From CAYNKA01 sp964397655 (lineage in GTDB: Bacteria > Spirochaetota > Spirochaetia > DTKZ01): 64,000 bases of DNA. Made by a program: the position numbers and the translations under genes. The DNA lies in contig CAYNKA010000012.1 of the NCBI GenBank assembly GCA_964397655.1, positions 1-64,000 on the forward strand. Direction: 5' to 3'. Below the pieces are notes generated by a model. The model was given only the letters and a program-made list of their open reading frames with translations, did no database searches and was not told where the DNA came from. This document shows, in pieces, positions 49,908 through 57,499 of the stretch; position 1 is the stretch's first letter; each line of letters begins with the position of its first letter.

Positions 49908-49935
49908 GCGTGAATCTCCTTTCCGATACCGCGCT

Positions 49936-51156
49936 TCAGTCGTGATGCTTTTCGATGCGCAGGGCCCGGACGAGGCGCGGCATCGCCGCCATGACCGCGG
50001 AACCGACGAGGACCGCGGCCCCGAGGACGAGCATCCATTGGCGGAACGCCTCCAGGGTCCTGCCGAAGCCGTCGAGAAACAGGCCCGAAAGGAGCGGACC
50101 GAGCGCTCCGATGGCGGTGAGGGAAGTGATGAACAGGCCGAACATGATCCCCCGCGTCCTCGGCGTCGCGAAATCGGCCACCATGGCCTCGATCGTCGGG
50201 ATAGTCGCGGATTGTCCGACTCCCATGAGCAGATAGGGAAGGAACAGGAGCCCGCTCGGGAGAAATGCGAGCGACGCTATGGCCGCGCCGTAGAAGGCGA
50301 GGGCGATCCCTCCGAGACGGTTCCTTCCGATCCTGTCGGACCAGCTGCCGGCCAAGGGTTGGACGGCTATGCCGGGAAGGTTGAGGAGAAAGAGATACCA
50401 GGCGGTGTTCGCCTTCCCGGAGAACAGCCTGGCGAGGAAGAAGTCGGAGACGTCCTGGATGCTCCACATGGCGAAATCCCTGATGCCGGCGATCAGGATG
50501 ACGACGACCATGAAGAGCCCCAGCCCGAGGGTGAGACCGGTACCTCCCGCGCGTTCCCCCTTTTTGGGTTCTGGATGAGGAACGTCCCGGATCGCGACGT
50601 AGGCGAAAATTCCGAGGACCATGCCCGCGAGGCCGAAGACGAAGGAGATGCGCGACCAATCGAGGCCGGCCGGGCCGGACAGGATGCCCGTGAGGAGAGG
50701 GCCGAAGGCGAATCCCATTCCCGAGCCCATGCCCGTGATCCCGATCGCCCAGCCTTTGCGGTCCGGGAAAAGCCGTGTGATGAAGGCGTTCGCCACGGGA
50801 TGATAGACTCCGCCACCGATGGCCGCCAATAGCCAGAGGCCGTGCATGGCCGGAAGCCCGTCCGGCGGAACGAGGACGAAGAGGAGAAAGGCGAGCGAGT
50901 TGAGGACCATGCCGCAGCTCAGGATCAGGCGGACGGAGATCCTGTTCGTCATGGCGCCGAAGAAAAGGTTGCTCACCGCGTAGGTGACGAGATAGGTCGT
51001 CTTCAGGGACGTGATCGCGCTTATCGATTCAGCGCGGAAATAGGCGGCGATTTCCGCGTTGAGCGGGCTCAGGAAGATGCTGAACGTGTGGATCATGCCG
51101 TGGAGGAGTCCCACGAAAGCCAGGCTGAGAAGCGCTTGGGAGTTTCGGGTTGTCAT
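49936..51156 (-). CDS. MFS transporter
   Basis: A 406-residue major facilitator with 12 predicted helices. FGAMTNRISVRLILSCG is the loop 2-3 region and GSWSDRIGRNRLGG a well-preserved loop 8-9 motif; GGGVYHPVANAFITRLFPDRKG after helix 4 resembles the fosmidomycin-resistance/YfnK-like group. AGGAATT precedes the ATG. It is probably co-transcribed with the PanE-like gene. The substrate is unknown. Confidence 0.85.
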   Translation of the reverse strand: MTTRNSQALLSLAFVGLLHGMIHTFSIFLSPLNAEIAAYFRAESISAITSLKTTYLVTYAVSNLFFGAMTNRISVRLILSCGMVLNSLAFLLFVLVPPDGLPAMHGLWLLAAIGGGVYHPVANAFITRLFPDRKGWAIGITGMGSGMGFAFGPLLTGILSGPAGLDWSRISFVFGLAGMVLGIFAYVAIRDVPHPEPKKGERAGGTGLTLGLGLFMVVVILIAGIRDFAMWSIQDVSDFFLARLFSGKANTAWYLFLLNLPGIAVQPLAGSWSDRIGRNRLGGIALAFYGAAIASLAFLPSGLLFLPYLLMGVGQSATIPTIEAMVADFATPRTRGIMFGLFITSLTAIGALGPLLSGLFLDGFGRTLEAFRQWMLVLGAAVLVGSAVMAAMPRLVRALRIEKHHD

Positions 51157-51277
51157 GGATAATTCCTACACTTTCGGATCGATACCGTCAACACGTCGGG
51201 TTCCCCGTACCGGGTTTCCCCGGGGGCTCCTCCGACGGCACGAGGCGACGCAATTCGTCGGCAACGCAATTCTTCCC

Positions 51278-51307
51278 TTGACAGAAAGCCATGTGTCGGC
51301 GGAGAAT
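51278..51307 (+). promoter_or_regulatory. Promoter of the outer-membrane protein gene
   Basis: TTGACA (51278-51283), an 18-bp spacer and GAGAAT (51302-51307). Same boxes as the two WD40 promoters. The remaining leader (about 75 bp) is AT-rich. Confidence 0.5.
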
Positions 51308-51381
51308 GAGATGCATTTCATTATGAAAAGATAAATGCCTCCGATTTATGCGGTGACGAGTTCGAACAGAGGAGGGATCTT

Positions 51382-52887
51382 TTGTCCGGAAAAAGAAGAA
51401 AAACGATCATTATGGCATTATTAGTATGTTGGATCTTGGCGATGTCCTTGAACGCCCAGGACAAGCCGGTTGCGAGCGACGGAAAATCCTACGTCATAGA
51501 AAACGTCTCGTACGAAATCGAGGGAAGGACCTGGGAATACGCGCTCGACCTCAAGCTCGACATCAGGCGCGGCATGACCTTCGCCGGAAAGCAGGAACTC
51601 GAGTCCTACCTGGCGGACAAGCAACAGGTATTGATGAACCAGCGCGTCATCGCCGCAGGCAGCGTGACCTATTCGGAGAAGCCGAGGCCCGACGGGTCGA
51701 TCGGCGTGCAGGTCCTGGTGAAGTCCGAGGACACCTGGAATTTCGTGGTCCTCCCCTATGCGAAGTACGATTCGAACGACGGTCTCCTTCTGGCTTTGCG
51801 GGGCAGGGATTTCAACTTCCTCGGGTCCATGCAGACCCTGGAACTCGACCTCGACTACACGTTCAACCTCGGCAACAGCGACCCGAAGAAGGAACTGAAG
51901 CAGGCCCTCAATTTCGAGGTGCCCTTCAAGCTGCTCGACCGCAACTGGCGGTTCGGCATCGAGGAGGAGCTGTCCTTCGACACGCAGAGCGACGACCTCG
52001 ACTTCAAGTTGAAGGAAAGCGTGGCGATCGACTTTCTCAGGGCCGAGGGCTTCGAGAAGGAATACTGGACCCTCAAGTTCTCCCAGGGGTATTACTTCAA
52101 CGGCAACGACGACGACTACGGCGACACGCTCTATCACGAATCGAGGGTGAGTTTCGGAACCAATTTCGAGCTTCCCCTCATGTTCGGGAAGTACAGCATA
52201 TTCAAGTATGCTCCGGGCGTCTTCACCCAGGTCAAGTACCGGCCCGGCAGGGAATTGAGCGAAGACAGGAGAGGTTTCGAGGCGGGTTTCGCCCACGGCG
52301 TTACCGCATCTCGGATCGACTGGATAGGGGATTATCGCGACGGAGCCTCGGTGTCCCTCACGAACACCAACACCTACAATTTCGAGAGAACCGACTGGGA
52401 AAAGCTCGTCGAATGGGAGTTCATCGGACACAAGGCCTTCTCCTGGTGCGGGCTTTCCGGAAGGTTCAAGGGCTTCTACGACTTCGACAAGGAACTCGGG
52501 GACAACTCGACCGACGACGTGGGTTCCGCGATCCGGGGCGTCCTGGACGACCGGCTCCGCGGCGACAGGGGAATCTTCGTGAACGCCGACTTCCTCGTGA
52601 GCATGTGGACCTGGTTCCTCGAAAAATGGTTCGAAGTCCAGGCCGGGCCCTTCCTCGACGTGGGTTACGTGCATCCGAAGAATGCCTCCTTCTCCAAGGA
52701 CGACATATGGTACGGAGGCGGCATCCAGGTCATCGTGTTCCCGAAATTCGCGAGGAGTCTCTACATCAGGGCCTCGCTCGGATTCGATCTCCAGGCCGTG
52801 TACGAAAACAAGCGTCTCACGGGGAATTCCCCGCGCGACGGCGAATCGGTCCACGAGATCTTCATCGGACTCGGACACGCGTACTGA
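51382..52887 (+). CDS. Outer-membrane beta-barrel protein, Omp85/BamA-like layout
   Basis: A 501-residue exported protein starting at TTG (51382), with GGAGGG 5 bp upstream and a signal peptide (MALLVCWILAMSLNAQ). Residues 35-125 look like a POTRA-type domain (YVIENVSYEIEGRTWEYAL, QRVIAAGSVTY, GSIGVQVLVKSEDTWN). The rest is a series of amphipathic aromatic strands (YYFNGNDDDYGDTLYHES, EVQAGPFLDVGYV, LYIRASLGFDL) and ends FIGLGHAY with a terminal aromatic, the usual barrel-insertion signal. It is shorter than BamA and has one POTRA at most, so it may be a secretion or lipid-export Omp85 relative. Confidence 0.7.
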   Translation: MSGKRRKTIIMALLVCWILAMSLNAQDKPVASDGKSYVIENVSYEIEGRTWEYALDLKLDIRRGMTFAGKQELESYLADKQQVLMNQRVIAAGSVTYSEKPRPDGSIGVQVLVKSEDTWNFVVLPYAKYDSNDGLLLALRGRDFNFLGSMQTLELDLDYTFNLGNSDPKKELKQALNFEVPFKLLDRNWRFGIEEELSFDTQSDDLDFKLKESVAIDFLRAEGFEKEYWTLKFSQGYYFNGNDDDYGDTLYHESRVSFGTNFELPLMFGKYSIFKYAPGVFTQVKYRPGRELSEDRRGFEAGFAHGVTASRIDWIGDYRDGASVSLTNTNTYNFERTDWEKLVEWEFIGHKAFSWCGLSGRFKGFYDFDKELGDNSTDDVGSAIRGVLDDRLRGDRGIFVNADFLVSMWTWFLEKWFEVQAGPFLDVGYVHPKNASFSKDDIWYGGGIQVIVFPKFARSLYIRASLGFDLQAVYENKRLTGNSPRDGESVHEIFIGLGHAY

Positions 52888-52917
52888 TGCGTCTGCGGAC
52901 CACCGGAAGCCCCTCTC

Positions 52918-52946
52918 TTGACACGAGCGGGGCTTCCCGGTATCAT
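52918..52946 (+). promoter_or_regulatory. Promoter of tRNA-Ala and the following gene
   Basis: TTGACA (52918-52923), a 17-bp spacer, TATCAT (52941-52946), 11 bp before the tRNA. Confidence 0.75.
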
Positions 52947-52957
52947 GCAGGAGACTT

Positions 52958-53031
52958 GGGGGTGTAGCTCAGCTGGCTAGAGTACTTGAATGGCATTCAA
53001 GGGGTCAGGGGTTCAATTCCCCTCACCTCCA
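52958..53031 (+). tRNA. tRNA-Ala (GGC anticodon)
   Basis: The acceptor GGGGGTG (52958-52964) pairs with CACCTCC (53024-53030), including the G3:U70 wobble that identifies alanine tRNAs. The anticodon arm CTTGA-ATGGCAT-TCAAG presents GGC. T-arm loop TTCAATT; discriminator A53031. CCA is not encoded. Confidence 0.95.
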
Positions 53032-53043
53032 TACCAAGTTTTC

Positions 53044-54708
53044 ATGAATAAAGAGCAGGATCCTTCGAACGGTAAGTTCTCAGGCGCGATTGACCCTGAA
53101 ATCGCCGGCCTCATGGGTCTCGAAAACGAGGCCCAGGAGCCGGAAACCGTCGACGTCCCGCAGTTCAACGACCTCTTCGGAGGCGGAGGCGCCGAAGAAG
53201 AGTCCCCCCCCGGCGAAGGGAACGAGAGCCTTCGCCGAAGCTTCCAGAAATCGACGGAAATCCAGGAAACCCCCAAGCCCTTTTTCCAGGACGCGGAATT
53301 CTACAAGAAAGTCCTCTCCGGGGAAGGCGACATCTCGAAGAAGCTGCACAGCTACTTCAGCGCCTATCTCACGACCCAGGACATCCAGGAACGCTCCATG
53401 TACCGCGAGCGGATCATTCCCGTTTTCTGGGAGCTGCTCGGGAAACTCGCCTTGAAGGTCTGCAGCGACCTGTCCGAGGCGAAAAGGGTTTTCCTTCGCT
53501 TTTCGGTTCTCCTCCCCACCGCGATTTCGGCGGAGCAGCGGGACATGCTGTCGCGGGTCGTCTGGGACAACGCTTCGGGCGAACCGATCTTCTACGTCGA
53601 CGAATGGCTCAGGGCGGTCGCTCGGGGCCTCGTCTCCTCCTCCGCCCAGGACGAGACGAAAAAGGCCCCCAGAGACGACAGGAACAAGATCAGCATGCTC
53701 ATCGAGCGCGCGAAGGGCAAGTACGACGCCCAGGTCGGCCTCATCCGCAACAGAGTCCACGAGATCGAGAACCTGGAGAACCACCTCCTCGAGAAGGTCA
53801 ACGTGCTCTGCCAGCACGAAACGAGGTCGGACATCAAGGACCTGAAGCTTCCCTACAGCGAGATGCAGAGGAGCAGCTTCAACGACATCGGGGAGACCCT
53901 GCGGCGTCTCGGCGGAGTCAACAAGGACCTCGCGCGCTATCATTCGGAATTGGACGGCCTCAAGCACCAGTACGAGGATCTCAAGAGGAAGGAAAAGGAC
54001 CTGGGAGAGGCCTCGGTCGTCGACAACAAGGTCATTGCCGAGGAACTCAACACCGTCCGCCAGATGGCCAAGATGTGCATCGGGCGGCAGGGGAACCATT
54101 TCCCGATCCTCCTGAAGCAGTATTTCCGGGCGAACATCCGCGATATCGCAACCCGCGAGAACGTCATCAACCTCCTCGCGGACCTGGAATACCTCGACCC
54201 CGGGGTCTTCCTGCGCACGTTCAAGCAGCAGACCAACCGCATAGTCCCCAACATCATCCTCATCCCCTGCTACGGGGAAATCGGCGTGTGCTGGGAACCC
54301 TTCGAGCGTTTCAATCGCGCGACCGGAAGGGGGCGAATCGCCCTTCCCATCTTCCCCAAGGACCTCAAGACCGCGGTCGTGACCGCCATGGCGGACCTCC
54401 GATGGCAGGTGGCGAAGGAAAAGGCCCAGCATTACTGGATGGAGGAAGGCCTCACCGGCTGGTACTATCAGTGGTTTTCGGACCGCAAGATGAAGGGCGA
54501 CGTGAGGGAAGCCTTCATCCAGGACTACATCCTCTGGATGACCAAGGAGAGCGAAGGGCTTCAGAAGCTCGACAAGGACGTCCGCGGCATCTTCTGGCGT
54601 TACCTGCCCTTCCCGCAGGAAGTAAAGGACAAGCTCAAGACCAGGGGTTTCGTATACGCGGAACTCTGCAAGAAGGACCAGAACCGGGCGATGTCCGACG
54701 GCTACTAG
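53044..54708 (+). CDS. Hypothetical protein co-transcribed with tRNA-Ala
   Basis: A 554-residue soluble protein of unknown function. The first 90 residues are acidic and probably disordered (GGGGAEEESPPGEGNE). Residues about 225-340 contain heptad-like helices (VHEIENLENHLLEKV, YHSELDGLKHQYEDLKRKEK), so a coiled coil is likely. The remainder has Trp/Tyr-rich helices (YWMEEGLTGWYYQWF). The start at ATG 53044 lies 12 bases after the tRNA and has no Shine-Dalgarno; no promoter separates them. I suspect a spirochaete-specific protein, but this is from context only. Confidence 0.7.
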   Translation: MNKEQDPSNGKFSGAIDPEIAGLMGLENEAQEPETVDVPQFNDLFGGGGAEEESPPGEGNESLRRSFQKSTEIQETPKPFFQDAEFYKKVLSGEGDISKKLHSYFSAYLTTQDIQERSMYRERIIPVFWELLGKLALKVCSDLSEAKRVFLRFSVLLPTAISAEQRDMLSRVVWDNASGEPIFYVDEWLRAVARGLVSSSAQDETKKAPRDDRNKISMLIERAKGKYDAQVGLIRNRVHEIENLENHLLEKVNVLCQHETRSDIKDLKLPYSEMQRSSFNDIGETLRRLGGVNKDLARYHSELDGLKHQYEDLKRKEKDLGEASVVDNKVIAEELNTVRQMAKMCIGRQGNHFPILLKQYFRANIRDIATRENVINLLADLEYLDPGVFLRTFKQQTNRIVPNIILIPCYGEIGVCWEPFERFNRATGRGRIALPIFPKDLKTAVVTAMADLRWQVAKEKAQHYWMEEGLTGWYYQWFSDRKMKGDVREAFIQDYILWMTKESEGLQKLDKDVRGIFWRYLPFPQEVKDKLKTRGFVYAELCKKDQNRAMSDGY

Positions 54709-54712
54709 GCCG

Positions 54713-54988
54713 CTACCTCTTCCTCGTCCTGAAAATGGGATCGAAATACTTCTCCATGTCCACTCGAGTCGAAATGTAGTTCACGATCTTGTGATAGACC
54801 AGGTAGGTCGCCACGATCGAGAGCACGAAGAGGACGATCAGCATGATCGAATTGACGAGCTGGGGGACGTGCGGAGCTACCAGGATCCCGTAGGCTACGA
54901 ATGAGGCTGTGAAGAACAGAATCATGAGCACCATGTTGGCCAGCGTGGCTCCGAGGACGAAGAGAACGGTGTTGGTCTTCTTGCTCAT
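54713..54988 (-). CDS. Small two-helix membrane protein
   Basis: A 91-residue protein with two hydrophobic helices (about residues 8-37 and 45-66, e.g. SIMLIVLFVLSIVATYLVYH), then a basic tail ending FRTRKR. Its ATG overlaps the lspA stop (ATGA), so the two are coupled. No family recognised. A spirochaete membrane protein linked to lipoprotein processing is possible. Confidence 0.7.
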   Translation of the reverse strand: MSKKTNTVLFVLGATLANMVLMILFFTASFVAYGILVAPHVPQLVNSIMLIVLFVLSIVATYLVYHKIVNYISTRVDMEKYFDPIFRTRKR

Positions 54989-55494
54989 CGGTTCTCCTTG
55001 CTTTCCCGAGTAAGGAGGAGCGACGCCGCGAGCAGGATGCCGCACACCACCACCGAGGAATCCGCGATATTGAAGGTAGGCCATCGTTCGAGGCCGAAGA
55101 TCCCGTAGAATTTGACGTCGATGAAATCCACGACCCCGCCCGGCCGGAACACGCGGTCGATGAGGTTGCCTATCCCGCCGCCGAGGATGCCGGCGACGGT
55201 CCATCGCTGAAAGCCGGAGAATTCGTCGGACTTGAAATAATAGACGACGAGGACGACGAGGACCGCCATCGGCAGCAGGATGAAGAGGAACTGCCTCGCC
55301 TCGTCGGGCAGGCCGCGGCCGAGGCTGAAGGCGATTCCCGGATTCCTCGCATGGATGATCCTGAAGAAATCGCCCAGCGCCGAGAATCCGATCGTTCTCT
55401 GGGGAACGGAGCTCACGATGAGGAGCTTCGATACCTGGTCGAGGAGCACGACGAGAAAGGTGAGACCGAAGGGCAGCAGTTTTCTCCGTTCCAT
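54985..55494 (-). CDS. lspA: Lipoprotein signal peptidase II
   Basis: A 169-residue membrane aspartyl protease with four helices that cleaves prolipoproteins after lipid attachment. VVLLDQVSKLLIV (conserved D-x-x-[ST]-K), HARNPGIAFSL (N-x-G-x-A-F), GGGIGNLIDRVFRPGGVVDFI with one catalytic Asp, and FNIADSSVVVCG with the other. AAAGGAG precedes the ATG at 55494. It fits a lipoprotein-rich spirochaete. It lies 14 bp downstream of the Nif3-like gene. Confidence 0.95.
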   Translation of the reverse strand: MERRKLLPFGLTFLVVLLDQVSKLLIVSSVPQRTIGFSALGDFFRIIHARNPGIAFSLGRGLPDEARQFLFILLPMAVLVVLVVYYFKSDEFSGFQRWTVAGILGGGIGNLIDRVFRPGGVVDFIDVKFYGIFGLERWPTFNIADSSVVVCGILLAASLLLTRESKENR

Positions 55495-55508
55495 AATAAT
55501 GGATTCTC

Positions 55509-56270
55509 CTAAAGGCCCGTGGGTACGTCGAAAAACCGGGTCTCGATGCCGGTTTCCTTCGCGGTCTTGTCGGCGAGCAGCCTGATCCCCCAGACCTCCG
55601 TACGATAATGGCCGCCGAAGATCACGTTGATGCCCGCTTCCTGGCAGAGGTGATACACGGAATGCGAGCCGTCGCCCGTGATGTACAGGTCGAGCCCCTT
55701 GTCGATGGCGTCCGTGACGTTGTACGCCGCGCCGCCCGAGACGATGCCGACCGACGATACCGGGTCCGGGCCGAAGGGCAGGACGCAGTTCGTCCTGGGT
55801 TCCGGTCCGAAGAGCCTCTTTTCCAGATCGTGGAGGCTCGCGGGCCGGGGCAGCACGCCGCGCACCCCGATGTCGAATCCCTTGTAGGGGCTGAACGGGA
55901 CGACCTCCGTGAGGCCGAGGGCCGCGGCGATTCCTGCGTTGTTGCCGATCTCCGGATGCATGTCCAGGGGAAGATGGATCGCGTAGAGCGCGAGATCCTC
56001 GTCGAAGAGAAATTTGAGCCGTTCGCGGTGGGTTCCGGCGACGCGAAGCTCCCTTCCCCAAAAAAGGCCGTGATGCACGCAGAGTACGTCCGCGCCCCAT
56101 TCCGCGGCGAGCCTGAAGGAGGACAAGCAGGCGTCGACGGCGAAGGCCGCCTTAGCGACACGCGGCTCGTCCCGGTCCACCTGGATTCCGTTGAGCGAGG
56201 GATCGACGTTTTCGAGGTCGCCGATCCTGAGGATCGATCGGAAATAGACGTCCAGTTCTCGGAGCAGCAT
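55509..56270 (-). CDS. Nif3-like dinuclear metal protein (DUF34)
   Basis: A 253-residue NIF3-family protein. Metal-binding motifs are LCVHHGLFWG (HHxxFW), AIHLPLDMHPEIGNNA (H-x-P-x-D) and, near the C-terminus, VIFGGHYRTEVWG (H-x-x-x-E). SLNGIQVDRDEP is the usual N-terminal NGLQ motif. Annotated as GTP cyclohydrolase 1 type 2 homologues, though the true activity is unsettled. I place the start at ATG 56270; the frame is open to 56510, but the upstream part overlaps arsR. Divergent from arsR. Confidence 0.9.
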   Translation of the reverse strand: MLLRELDVYFRSILRIGDLENVDPSLNGIQVDRDEPRVAKAAFAVDACLSSFRLAAEWGADVLCVHHGLFWGRELRVAGTHRERLKFLFDEDLALYAIHLPLDMHPEIGNNAGIAAALGLTEVVPFSPYKGFDIGVRGVLPRPASLHDLEKRLFGPEPRTNCVLPFGPDPVSSVGIVSGGAAYNVTDAIDKGLDLYITGDGSHSVYHLCQEAGINVIFGGHYRTEVWGIRLLADKTAKETGIETRFFDVPTGL

Positions 56271-56367
56271 GCGGAGAATTATAGCCGGGAAAGGGAAAAA
56301 AACCAAGAGCGGCGAAAAGCCGAGGCGGTGAAAAACCGTTTTCGGGGGCAGGAAAGCAGGCCTTATC

Positions 56368-56397
56368 TTGACGAAATATGCCAAATAGTGCATATTT
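56368..56397 (+). promoter_or_regulatory. arsR promoter with embedded ArsR operator
   Basis: TTGACG (56368-56373) and CATATT (56391-56396) are 17 bp apart. AAATATGC (56374-56381) and GCATATTT (56390-56397) form a perfect 8-bp inverted repeat filling the spacer and covering the -10, the expected place for ArsR autorepression. Confidence 0.72.
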
Positions 56398-56403
56398 GCA
56401 TCT

Positions 56404-56754
56404 ATGCGGAATCCGATAGAAGCGTTCAAAGCGATCGGCGAACCTACCCGTTTCAGGGCGCTCAGGCTACTCGTCCAGGCCGGGGAGGAGCTGTGCGCCT
56501 GCGAGATCATCGACGCCTTGGAAAAGCCTCAGTACGCCATTTCGAAATGCCTCGGCGTTCTCGTGGCTGCGGAACTCGTCGACGAGAGGCGAGAGGGCCG
56601 CATGATGATGTACTCGCTCGCGCATGGGCCGATGAACGATTCGCTTTTCGCCGCCGTGGCGAACGTTCCCTTCACGGATGAACTGGCAGAGGACGCGAAA
56701 CGCCTCAAGGCCCGCCTCTCGCAAAGGGAAAGAAACGTCTGCGTGAAGTGCTGA
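56404..56754 (+). CDS. arsR: ArsR-family arsenic-responsive repressor
   Basis: A 116-residue winged-helix repressor. IGEPTRFRALRLLV is the N-terminal helix pair; EELCACEIIDAL carries a Cys-x-Cys in the alpha-3 helix where As(III) is bound in ArsR. ISKCLGVLVAAELVDERREGRMMMYSL forms the recognition helix and wing. A further Cys pair ends the protein (VCVKC). The start codon lies 7 bp past the operator, with no strong ribosome site. It heads the arsenic locus on the plus strand. Confidence 0.93.
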   Translation: MRNPIEAFKAIGEPTRFRALRLLVQAGEELCACEIIDALEKPQYAISKCLGVLVAAELVDERREGRMMMYSLAHGPMNDSLFAAVANVPFTDELAEDAKRLKARLSQRERNVCVKC

Positions 56755-56818
56755 TCGGCAGGCGGCGGGGCCATGAGCCGGAGTTCGCTCCGGAGGGGCT
56801 TCATTTTTGCCCTTTTTT

Positions 56819-56835
56819 ATATGCATAGATGTGCA
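56819..56835 (+). promoter_or_regulatory. Second ArsR-type operator
   Basis: ATATGC-N6-GTGCA (56819-56835) matches the arsR operator (ATATGC-N6-GTGCATAT, 56376-56395). It lies before the redox thiol gene, so the rest of the locus may have its own ArsR-controlled promoter. A further ATGCATAT occurs at 56852. Confidence 0.5.
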
Positions 56836-56877
56836 ACAAAGCAATAGTTTAATGCATATGGGATTACGGAGGTTCGT

Positions 56878-57117
56878 ATGAAAGTGCAGGTTCTCGGAAT
56901 GGGCTGCCCGAAGTGCAAGCTGCTCGAACAGCATGCGAGGGAGGCGGTGGCGGAACTGGGGCTCGACGCCGAGATCGAGAAGATCGCGGACTCGGACAGG
57001 ATCATGGACATGGGAGTCATGATGACGCCCGCGCTTGCGATCGACGGGACGGTGAAAAGCGCCGGCAAGGTGCTCACCAAAGACCAGATAGTCGCCGTAT
57101 TGAAGGGAGGAAAGTGA
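56878..57117 (+). CDS. Small thioredoxin-fold protein (redox-active disulfide protein type)
   Basis: A 79-residue thioredoxin-like protein. GMGCPKCKLLE is a Cys-x-x-Cys active site near the N-terminus and MGVMMTPALAIDG gives the cis-Pro loop. This short family often sits with arsP- and DGC-type genes. It may supply electrons to the DGC or arsenate-reductase steps (inference). GGAGG lies 5 bp before the ATG; the next gene starts one base after the stop. Confidence 0.85.
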   Translation: MKVQVLGMGCPKCKLLEQHAREAVAELGLDAEIEKIADSDRIMDMGVMMTPALAIDGTVKSAGKVLTKDQIVAVLKGGK

Positions 57118-57118
57118 A

Positions 57119-57499
57119 ATGGCCGGATGTTCGTGCGGAAGTGGAAAGACCGTTCTCGTCACCGCCTGTTCGGGGGCCGCGAACACGGGGTTGCTCGCGG
57201 ACCAGGTCGCACGGGGACTGCGTTCGGAAGGGGTCGGCTCCATGACCTGCCTCGCAGCCTTGGGGGCCGAGCTCTCCGGTTACGTGGAATCGGCACGGGG
57301 TGCGGATCGGAACATCGTGGTCGACGGCTGCCCCGTGGCCTGCGGTGCCAAGATCTACGCGAAGCTCGGCTTGCCCTGCGAGCATTACGTCATGACGGAC
57401 TTCGGCGTCGAGAAGGGAAAGACCGCGATCACTCCCGAGGTCGTCGCCGAGATCACGCGGGAGGTCAAGGTGAAAATATCAGGGACGCCGAATGAGTAA
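57119..57499 (+). CDS. DGC-domain zinc-binding protein
   Basis: A 126-residue putative metal-binding protein. MAGCSCGSGK carries a Cys pair at the N-terminus; VLVTACSGAANTGLLADQVAR and the named Asp-Gly-Cys motif in VVDGCPVACGAKIY are diagnostic. The Cys-rich spacing would bind zinc or As(III). The role is unproven; its genomic partner is nearly always a permease, as here (8-bp overlap with arsP). Confidence 0.85.
   Translation: MAGCSCGSGKTVLVTACSGAANTGLLADQVARGLRSEGVGSMTCLAALGAELSGYVESARGADRNIVVDGCPVACGAKIYAKLGLPCEHYVMTDFGVEKGKTAITPEVVAEITREVKVKISGTPNE

Noticed and set aside
52990..53043. Upstream start of the 53044 gene at 52990
   Set aside because: It would lie inside tRNA-Ala.
56271..56510. 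Longer N-terminus of the Nif3-like protein
   Set aside because: It would overlap arsR and its operator; family alignment starts at MLLRELDVYF.
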